From Candidatus Falkowiibacteriota bacterium (GTDB lineage: Bacteria > Patescibacteriota > Patescibacteriia > CAIXNZ01): a stretch of DNA of 10,099 bases. Below, one piece after another: positions 6,640 to 10,099 of this stretch. The DNA lies in the NCBI GenBank assembly GCA_903920975.1, contig CAIXNZ010000032.1, positions 1-10,099 of the forward strand, written 5' to 3'. The position numbers and the translations under genes are program-made. The notes beneath the pieces were generated by a model. The model had not been told where the DNA came from. It did no database searches and saw only the letters and a program-made list of their open reading frames with translations. The stretch's first letter is position 1. Each line of letters begins with the position of its first letter.

Positions 6640-6667
6640 TTTAGAATATAGAATTTAGAATATAGAA
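6640..6667. repeat. Two tandem copies of a 14-base AT-rich unit
   Basis: The unit TTTAGAATATAGAA occurs twice head to tail, followed by a partial third (TTTA), in the spacer between nusG and rplK. It is immediately upstream of the rplK start on the minus strand and is the part of the mRNA that a ribosome would first contact. No function is evident; slippage in an AT-rich spacer is the simplest explanation. Confidence 0.8.
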
Positions 6668-6685
6668 TTTACAGAGATTTAGAGA

Positions 6686-7228
6686 TTATATCTTTTTTAT
6701 TTGTAAGAAGTCAAGCTCAATGGGTGTTTCACGGCCAAACATTGAGACTAAGACCTTAATTTTACCTCGGGCCTCATCAATAGAAGTAACTCTGCCTTCA
6801 AAACCCTTAAAGGGACCGTCATTAATTTTAACTGGCGAACCCTCGGAAACATCAATTTTAAATTTAGGTTCTTCCTGACCCATTCTTTTTAATAAGCCCT
6901 GAACTTCAGCTTCAGAAACCGGGGTCGGAGTAGTGCCTGAACCGACAAAACCCGTAACATTGGGAGTATTGCGCACTACATACCAGGAATCATCGGTCAT
7001 ATCCATGCTGACTAAAATATAGCCGGGAAAGATTTTTTCAATCACGGTTTTTCTCTTGCCGTTTTTAATTTTAATCTTTTTCTCGGTCGGGATGATAATA
7101 TCAAAAATTTTATTCTCCATGTCAAAGCTTTCAATCCTCTGTTTCATATTGTCGGCTACACTTTCTTCATAGCCTGAATAGGTATGAATTACATACCATC
7201 TTTTGCCGCGCGATACTTGCTTGGCCAT
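6686..7228 (-). CDS. nusG: Transcription elongation/antitermination factor NusG
   Basis: NusG binds RNA polymerase, affects pausing and Rho action, and couples transcription to translation. The 180-residue protein shows the NGN domain from RWYVIHTYSGYEESVADNMK (10-29) through IFPGYILVSMDMTDDSWYVV and RNTPNVTGFVG, and a C-terminal KOW domain with GSPVKINDGPFKGFEGRV and the closing LDFLQIKKI. This two-domain layout and length are standard. The ATG at 7226-7228 gives the usual short basic N-terminus (MAKQVSRGK). It is second in the operon, 37 bases after secE, in the conserved secE-nusG-rplK-rplA order. No SD precedes the start. Confidence 0.98.
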   Translation of the reverse strand: MAKQVSRGKRWYVIHTYSGYEESVADNMKQRIESFDMENKIFDIIIPTEKKIKIKNGKRKTVIEKIFPGYILVSMDMTDDSWYVVRNTPNVTGFVGSGTTPTPVSEAEVQGLLKRMGQEEPKFKIDVSEGSPVKINDGPFKGFEGRVTSIDEARGKIKVLVSMFGRETPIELDFLQIKKI

Positions 7229-7265
7229 ATGTTTTTATTTAAAAGTTAATAGTGGCTAATATAAA

Positions 7266-7457
7266 TTATTTAATTACTTTTTCCACACCCAAAGTCAAAA
7301 GAAAATCAACAAAGCCAATAAGGGCGGCTAATATTAAACTAATGCCAATAATTAACAGGGTGTAATTAGCAGTCTGCTTTTTTGTTGGCCAGGTGACTTT
7401 TTTTAATTCGGCGATTGATTCGCGGATGTAATTTGAAATCTTTGAAAAGATATTCAT
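7266..7457 (-). CDS. secE: Preprotein translocase subunit SecE
   Basis: SecE clamps the SecY channel in the cytoplasmic membrane. This is the short single-span form at 63 residues: an amphipathic N-terminal helix (ISNYIRESIAELKKV), the diagnostic ELKKVTWPTKKQT at about 17-29, then one membrane segment (roughly 32-56) and a short basic tail. The ATG at 7455-7457 is the first in frame and gives the expected length. It is the first gene of the operon, downstream of a strong promoter (7503-7531) and a 5' hairpin; the leader of about 40 bases has no SD. The tRNA-Trp and rpmG often found near secE in other bacteria are not in the space upstream. Confidence 0.96.
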   Translation of the reverse strand: MNIFSKISNYIRESIAELKKVTWPTKKQTANYTLLIIGISLILAALIGFVDFLLTLGVEKVIK

Positions 7458-7476
7458 AAATTTAAGTTTTTTAAAA

Positions 7477-7493
7477 AGACCCTTGGCAGGTCT
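7477..7493 (-). promoter_or_regulatory. 5'-terminal hairpin in the secE operon leader
   Basis: On the minus strand AGACC and GGTCT form a 5-base-pair stem around a 7-base loop, followed by TTTTTAAA. With the promoter at 7503-7531 the transcript would start near 7496, so the hairpin begins about three bases from the 5' end. It looks like a small terminator but is very close to the start site, so mRNA stabilisation or a weak attenuator are both possible. Confidence 0.5.
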
Positions 7494-7502
7494 CTTAATA
7501 TC

Positions 7503-7531
7503 ATTGTACTGGAAGGTGAAAAGAATGTCAA
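7503..7531 (-). promoter_or_regulatory. Consensus promoter for the secE-nusG-rplK-rplA operon
   Basis: The minus strand reads TTGACA, 17 bases, TACAAT. This is a perfect -35, an optimal spacer and a 5/6 match -10, as expected for a vegetative sigma-70-type promoter driving a highly expressed translation operon. It is divergent from the peptidase promoter, with 37 bases between their -35 elements. Confidence 0.85.
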
Positions 7532-7568
7532 GTTCTGGAGAAGGGGAATGGGGATGAGAAGGGAGTTA

Positions 7569-7597
7569 TTGACTTTTTTTGTTAATTTTGCTAAGTT
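7569..7597 (+). promoter_or_regulatory. Promoter of the cysteine peptidase gene
   Basis: TTGACT at 7569-7574, a 17-base spacer, and TAAGTT at 7592-7597 preceded by TGC (extended -10). The predicted start near 7604 leaves a leader of about 50 bases ending in the SD AAAAAGGAGG at 7638-7647, six bases before the ATG. Confidence 0.7.
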
Positions 7598-7653
7598 AGG
7601 TTATCAAGGTTCTTTACATTGGAACAGAAACCCAAACAAAAAGGAGGCTTGAA

Positions 7654-8556
7654 ATGGGTGACAGAGAGGTGTTAGCGAGAAGAATAGAGACAAATTTTGT
7701 CTCGCAACCCCAACCGAAGTTTTCCCCCAAGGATCTTTGGCTGGGATCGGGCCAGAAAAAAGGCAGTTTAAGTATCTATTCTATCAAAGGCAAGCGTACG
7801 GCGCCTGTGGAATTGTTGCCGACCGGCTCCAAGGATGACAAATTCGATTTATCCAAGTGGTTGCCGGGTGTGGAGACACAGCTGGATGAACAGTGTACTG
7901 CGGCGGCCACGTCGCCGTTATTGACTTTTCTTCAATGCCAGGATTTGAAATCTCAGGGTAAGGTTGGCGTACCGGAAAGGAATCTTTTTGATGACAATTG
8001 GATTTACACAGAAGGTCGCAAATTGGCCGGCCTGCCCAGCAACAAACCTGGTCTGCGTATTGGCGATGCCATGGAACTTTTTCGCACTGTCGGCGCCAAA
8101 CCTGAACGAGCCAAATCTTCGGATGCTGAAAAGATCGCCAATCATAAGATCGAGGTTTACGTCCGCGTCAACTGGACAAAAGCCGATGAAGTAAAATTGG
8201 CTTTGCGTCAATTCGGACCGTTACCAGTATCAATGTGGGTCGGAGCATCTTGGTTCAATTCCCTCGGCTTTATCGAGGAAAGCGACGCCGGAAATATGCA
8301 TCATTCAATCCTGCTGGTCGGCTGGACCCAGAAAAGCAACAAAGAGCATTGGGTCATCCGCAATTCCTGGGGAGCAAATTGGGCAGAAGGCGGATACGCC
8401 TTTATGGTGCCGCGTTATTTGGAACGTTATACAACCGACCTTGCTTCGGTTGTTGATCTGCGCGGTTCCAGGGACAATTATCCGGCCAATGCCTTTGAAA
8501 AGTGGGCTTCCAAACAACCCCAGTGGTTCAAAGACGCCTTCGGCGTTAATTTCTAA
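7654..8556 (+). CDS. Papain-family (C1) cysteine peptidase
   Basis: A 300-residue protein with the papain-fold catalytic set in order: Gln76 as oxyanion-hole candidate and Cys81 in ETQLDEQCTAAATS, His217 in NMHHSILLVGW, and Asn237 in HWVIRNSWGANWAEGGYAF, which closely matches papain's KNSWG..W...GY. The Gln-to-Cys spacing is one residue shorter than in papain. Residues 1-70 show no hydrophobic signal peptide and no recognisable inhibitory propeptide, although the segment before the active site (FDLSKWLPGVETQ) matches the start of the mature domain (D.R.W....V) in related enzymes. The protein may therefore work in the cytoplasm or leave by another route; this is inference. The ATG at 7654 is fixed by an SD (AAGGAGG, six bases away). 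It is a single-gene unit with its own promoter and terminator, divergent from secE. Substrate unknown. Confidence 0.9.
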   Translation: MGDREVLARRIETNFVSQPQPKFSPKDLWLGSGQKKGSLSIYSIKGKRTAPVELLPTGSKDDKFDLSKWLPGVETQLDEQCTAAATSPLLTFLQCQDLKSQGKVGVPERNLFDDNWIYTEGRKLAGLPSNKPGLRIGDAMELFRTVGAKPERAKSSDAEKIANHKIEVYVRVNWTKADEVKLALRQFGPLPVSMWVGASWFNSLGFIEESDAGNMHHSILLVGWTQKSNKEHWVIRNSWGANWAEGGYAFMVPRYLERYTTDLASVVDLRGSRDNYPANAFEKWASKQPQWFKDAFGVNF

Positions 8557-8562
8557 AACCTC

Positions 8563-8592
8563 AAAGCGTTCCGCGTCGCGGAACGCTTTTTT
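8563..8592 (+). terminator. Terminator after the cysteine peptidase gene
   Basis: AAAGCGTTCCGCG and CGCGGAACGCTTT form a near-perfect 12-13 base-pair inverted repeat with almost no spacer (so a 3-5 base loop after opening the innermost pairs), followed by TTTTTTA. It starts six bases after the stop codon. Its core CCGCGTCGCGG is identical to that of the rplA terminator. Confidence 0.9.
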
Positions 8593-8595
8593 ATA

Positions 8596-8624
8596 TTGAC
8601 AATAAGTATTTTTTGTGCTAATTT
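8596..8624 (+). promoter_or_regulatory. Promoter of the secreted-protein gene
   Basis: TTGACA at 8596-8601, a 17-base spacer, and TAATTT at 8619-8624 preceded by TGC. It begins four bases after the T-run of the preceding terminator, so the gene is a separate transcription unit. Confidence 0.75.
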
Positions 8625-8644
8625 TTAATCAAATCGTTCTTTTT

Positions 8645-8653
8645 AAAAGGAGG
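8645..8653 (+). promoter_or_regulatory. Shine-Dalgarno that fixes the start of the secreted-protein gene
   Basis: AAAAGGAGG lies six bases before the ATG at 8660. An in-frame ATG at 8615 lies upstream, but it falls inside the promoter region, between the -35 and -10 elements, and has no SD. The start at 8660 also places a clean signal peptide at the N-terminus. Confidence 0.88.
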
Positions 8654-8659
8654 AGAAAA

Positions 8660-9355
8660 ATGGTCAGGAAAATTGTTGGCTGGGTGTTTTTGATTGTAGC
8701 GTTTTTGGCCGTTGCTTTTACGGTCAAAGCAGAACCGGTGCCAGCAGATCCGGGAGTATCTAGCACTTACCTCAACATCAAGGGCATTATCGAATTTCGG
8801 GTATCGTTGGGTTTTATGAAATACTATGAATATCAGCTTCAACAAGAAGAAAAAGTAAATGATGGAGATACGAGCATGGCCGGTATTGTTCAGCGACAGA
8901 GAGTAGAAGGATTTGATTACGAGATTGATTACTGGCTTGACGCGGATCAGTCCTATCACGACCAACTCACCAATTTGGAAAATTTGTTTAGAGCAGTTAT
9001 GTTCGATTCCAAATTGGCGAAGGAGGGCAAGATTAATTTGCTGGTTATGTCAGATGCCAGTTCAAAAAAAGTCAAAGATGTTTTGGGCGATGCTATGGCT
9101 CTGGTTTTTATGGAAAAAAATCCCAACGTAAGTCCTGACGATGTTTTTGCCATACTCAAGCGCCTTCAGTTTGATTATGTAGGAAATGTCGATCCAGCCA
9201 AGGCTGGCGTGGAAAAAAAGATGATGCCACTCGTAATCTTTTTTGACTTATCGAAAATCGACAAACAGACTGGATCTTTGGCCAACTTTTACGCCCAAAG
9301 GGCTGAAAAAATCAGCTGGACAAAGCTGGACAAAGTCATTAATACGCATAAATAA
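8660..9355 (+). CDS. Secreted protein of unknown function
   Basis: 231 residues, not recognised. From the chosen start the protein begins MVRK, then a hydrophobic core (IVGWVFLIVAFLAVAF) and TVKA-EP, a standard Sec signal peptide with a type I cleavage site after residue 24 (Val at -3, Ala at -1). No lipobox cysteine is present; there are no cysteines in the mature part and no later membrane span, so the product should be exported and soluble or wall-associated. The mature region is mixed helix and strand by inspection, with acidic patches (NDGDTS, DYWLDADQSYHD) and a central alpha/beta-looking stretch (KINLLVMSDASSKKVKDVLG). A later hydrophobic strand MMPLVIFFDLSKIDK precedes a helical C-terminus. 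It has its own promoter, strong SD and terminator. Proximity to the peptidase suggests but does not show a shared role. Confidence 0.85.
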   Translation: MVRKIVGWVFLIVAFLAVAFTVKAEPVPADPGVSSTYLNIKGIIEFRVSLGFMKYYEYQLQQEEKVNDGDTSMAGIVQRQRVEGFDYEIDYWLDADQSYHDQLTNLENLFRAVMFDSKLAKEGKINLLVMSDASSKKVKDVLGDAMALVFMEKNPNVSPDDVFAILKRLQFDYVGNVDPAKAGVEKKMMPLVIFFDLSKIDKQTGSLANFYAQRAEKISWTKLDKVINTHK

Positions 9356-9364
9356 AGAGTAGCG

Positions 9365-9395
9365 AGAGCGGTTTTATTAAACCGCTCTTTTTATT
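9365..9395 (+). terminator. Terminator after the secreted-protein gene
   Basis: AGAGCGGTTT and AAACCGCTCT form a perfect 10-base-pair stem with a TATT loop, followed by TTTTTATTATT. It lies nine bases after the stop codon. Confidence 0.92.
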
Positions 9396-9396
9396 A

Positions 9397-9425
9397 TTGA
9401 CAAAAAGCTTTTTTTACGATTTAAT
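9397..9425 (+). promoter_or_regulatory. Promoter of the ribbon-helix-helix/47-residue protein pair
   Basis: TTGACA at 9397-9402, a 17-base spacer, and TTTAAT at 9420-9425. The -10 lacks the usual second-position A and has no TG extension, so it is the weakest -10 of the three plus-strand promoters. An 8-base palindrome TTAATTAA (9421-9428) overlaps it; since ribbon-helix-helix proteins often repress their own genes, it could be an operator, but a palindrome this short and AT-rich is weak evidence. The gene's SD AAAGGAGG is at 9442-9449. Confidence 0.6.
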
Positions 9426-9457
9426 TAAGGCAACTAATCTCAAAGGAGGAAGCGGAA

Positions 9458-9736
9458 ATGGGAGCTGCAAAAGATGAGCGGAAAACTGTGACTGTGCGGC
9501 TGGGTGAGAAGGAGCTGGAATTTTGCAAAAAGGTGCGTCAAGAACTTAACATGACCATTACTGAACTGATGCTCGAAGCAATCAGGATATTTCTCTGGAT
9601 TGCCCGGACCATCAAAAACGGGGGGCAGTTGGTATTGATTGATGAAAACGAAAAAGAAGCGCACATAGTCGTTCCCAGTCTGGAATGGTTAAAGGAAAAA
9701 GATTTGCCGAAAAAAGGAGGACAAGATGGCGGATAA
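9458..9736 (+). CDS. Ribbon-helix-helix (Arc/MetJ-type) DNA-binding protein
   Basis: A 92-residue protein. The N-terminal half fits the ribbon-helix-helix fold: a short strand KTVTVRL (9-15) with alternating residues for base contact, helix A EKELEFCKKVRQELN (17-31), the turn MTITE, and helix B LMLEAIRIFLWIARTIKNG (37-55). Proteins of this fold dimerise and insert the paired strand into the major groove; many are antitoxins or autorepressors. The C-terminal part (GGQLVLIDENEKEAHIVVPS, about 55-74) looks like a beta-hairpin and is followed by a charged tail ending GGQDGG. The ATG at 9458 is supported by AAAGGAGG eight bases upstream. The last codons overlap the start of a small basic protein, so the two are probably translationally coupled. 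Target DNA and regulatory role are not known; the fold assignment is fairly secure. Confidence 0.8.
   Translation: MGAAKDERKTVTVRLGEKELEFCKKVRQELNMTITELMLEAIRIFLWIARTIKNGGQLVLIDENEKEAHIVVPSLEWLKEKDLPKKGGQDGG
9711..9720 (+). promoter_or_regulatory. Shine-Dalgarno inside the RHH gene for the overlapping 47-residue protein
   Basis: AAAAAGGAGG lies within the last codons of the ribbon-helix-helix gene, five bases before the ATG at 9726. In the RHH frame it encodes the Lys-Gly-Gly part of the tail, so that tail may owe its composition to the SD. Confidence 0.8.
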
Positions 9737-9869
9737 GAAAAAGATTTCGTCGAAAACTGCAGTTAAATTGCTGGATCTGTTAATTGAAAAAATGGCTAGG
9801 TTAATAAAGGGAGTTAAATACTCCCAAAAGCGTCTAGACTCAGATTTGGCAGAAATGCAAGTGCGTTAA
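9726..9869 (+). CDS. Small basic helical protein, 47 residues, unknown function
   Basis: A short gene starting with ATG at 9726, 11 bases before the end of the ribbon-helix-helix gene, and ending at TAA 9867-9869. Support for it being real: a strong SD at the right distance, overlap with the upstream gene typical of translational coupling, and a terminator a few bases later with nothing else to terminate. The product opens MADKKKISSKTAVK, then LLDLLIEKMARLIKGVKY, which would form an amphipathic helix, and ends SDLAEMQVR. It is strongly basic at the N-terminus, has no cysteine and no membrane span long enough to be confident of. I do not recognise a family. A partner of the RHH protein (for example a toxin, co-regulator or nucleic-acid-binding peptide) is possible but unsupported beyond position. 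Confidence 0.7.
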   Translation: MADKKKISSKTAVKLLDLLIEKMARLIKGVKYSQKRLDSDLAEMQVR

Positions 9870-9873
9870 ATTC

Positions 9874-9908
9874 AAAAGGCCCCTTCGGTAGCGGAGAGGC
9901 CTTTTTAT
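9874..9908. terminator. Bidirectional terminator between the 47-residue gene and gyrB
   Basis: AAAAGGCC and GGCCTTTT form an 8-base-pair outer stem around a 16-base interior that can pair further (CTTCG against CGGAG-type pairing). A T5 run with TAT follows on the plus strand, and on the minus strand the stem's own T4 run serves as the tail. It lies five bases past the small gene's stop and 10 bases past the gyrB stop, so it probably ends both convergent units. Confidence 0.75.
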
Positions 9909-9917
9909 ATCTTGAAA

Positions 9918-10099
9918 TTATATATCCAAATTTTTAACTTGTTTGGCGCGGGCTTCAATAAAGTGTTTGCGATTTTCGGCTTCATCACCCATAAGAATAT
10001 CAAAGACTTCGTCTGCCTTGGCCGCGTCTTCAACATTTATTTTTTTCATGACGCGAGTTTCAGGATCCATGGTTGTTTGCCAAAGCTGTTCAGGATTCA
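9918..10099 (-). CDS. gyrB: DNA gyrase subunit B, C-terminal 60 codons
   Basis: Only the end of the gene is in the window; the start lies beyond the right edge. The visible protein reads NPEQLWQTTMDPETRVM, then KKINVEDAAKADEVFDILMG and DEAENRKHFIEARAKQVKNL before DI and TAA. This is the highly conserved C-terminus of bacterial GyrB, part of the TOPRIM/tail region; ParE has a related end, but the MGD.xxxRk.FIe..A..VkNLDI ending is characteristic of GyrB. GyrB is the ATPase subunit that, with GyrA, introduces negative supercoils. It is convergent with the plus-strand island, and the two are separated by a shared terminator. Confidence 0.93.
   Translation of the reverse strand, partial: NPEQLWQTTMDPETRVMKKINVEDAAKADEVFDILMGDEAENRKHFIEARAKQVKNLDI

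Noticed and set aside
7458..7653. tRNA or other RNA gene in the secE-peptidase gap
   Set aside because: No cloverleaf, CCA end or T-loop motif was found on either strand; the gap is accounted for by two divergent promoters, a hairpin and leaders.
7918..8517. Open frames on both strands inside the peptidase gene
   Set aside because: They lie within a gene with an intact catalytic triad and strong SD; the alternative frames have no initiation signals or recognisable motifs.
8615..8659. Upstream ATG giving a 246-residue version of the secreted protein
   Set aside because: It lies inside the promoter, has no SD, and would bury the signal peptide behind 15 residues. The ATG at 8660 has an ideal SD.
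7654..9355. Higher GC content of the island as proof of horizontal transfer
   Set aside because: Hand counts of 60-base samples gave about 45-52% GC in the peptidase gene and about 32-33% in the membrane protein and thyA genes, but about 47% in rplA too. Composition therefore does not separate the island from highly expressed core genes.

Overview
The window looks like chromosomal DNA of a small-genome bacterium, most likely a Candidate Phyla Radiation (Patescibacteria, Parcubacteria-like) member. That placement is an inference from the overall picture: AT-rich DNA, compact minus-strand operons with gaps of a few bases, leaderless-looking start regions without Shine-Dalgarno (SD) sequences, a GatB-type amidotransferase, and an unusual thymidylate synthase fusion. 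No rRNA, tRNA, CRISPR array, insertion sequence or attachment site was found. No gene-free stretch exceeds about 200 bases.

Minus strand, read right to left in transcription order. (1) 7531-5372 is an information-processing operon, secE-nusG-rplK-rplA. It has a textbook TTGACA-N17-TACAAT promoter, a hairpin almost at the predicted 5' end of the mRNA, a structured RNA segment in the rplK-rplA gap that may be an L1 autoregulatory site, and a strong terminator. (2) 5342-2126 is a dTMP-supply operon: dCMP deaminase, a P-loop nucleotide kinase resembling archaeal UPF0200, a thymidylate synthase with an N-terminal MtrA-like domain, and thymidylate kinase, ended by a terminator. Three of its four products form the route dCMP to dUMP to dTMP to dTDP. 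(3) 2114 to the left edge holds a second, motif-degenerate thymidylate-kinase-like protein, a polytopic membrane protein and the 5' two thirds or so of gatB. At the right edge lies the last 60 codons of gyrB, also on the minus strand.

Plus strand, 7569-9905: an island of four genes between secE and gyrB. They encode a papain-fold (C1) cysteine peptidase without a visible signal peptide, a secreted protein of unknown function, and a ribbon-helix-helix DNA-binding protein whose stop codon region overlaps the start of a 47-residue basic protein. The first two are single-gene units and the last two share one; each unit has its own promoter with a 17-base spacer and its own hairpin terminator, and all four genes have near-perfect SD sequences (AAGGAGG).

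The sharpest pattern in the window is this contrast: all four island genes have strong SD sequences, while none of the housekeeping starts visible on the minus strand do. The candidates most worth follow-up are that dichotomy, the MtrA-like/ThyA fusion inside the dTMP operon, the degenerate TMK paralogue next to the true TMK, the possible L1 leader, and the island genes themselves.
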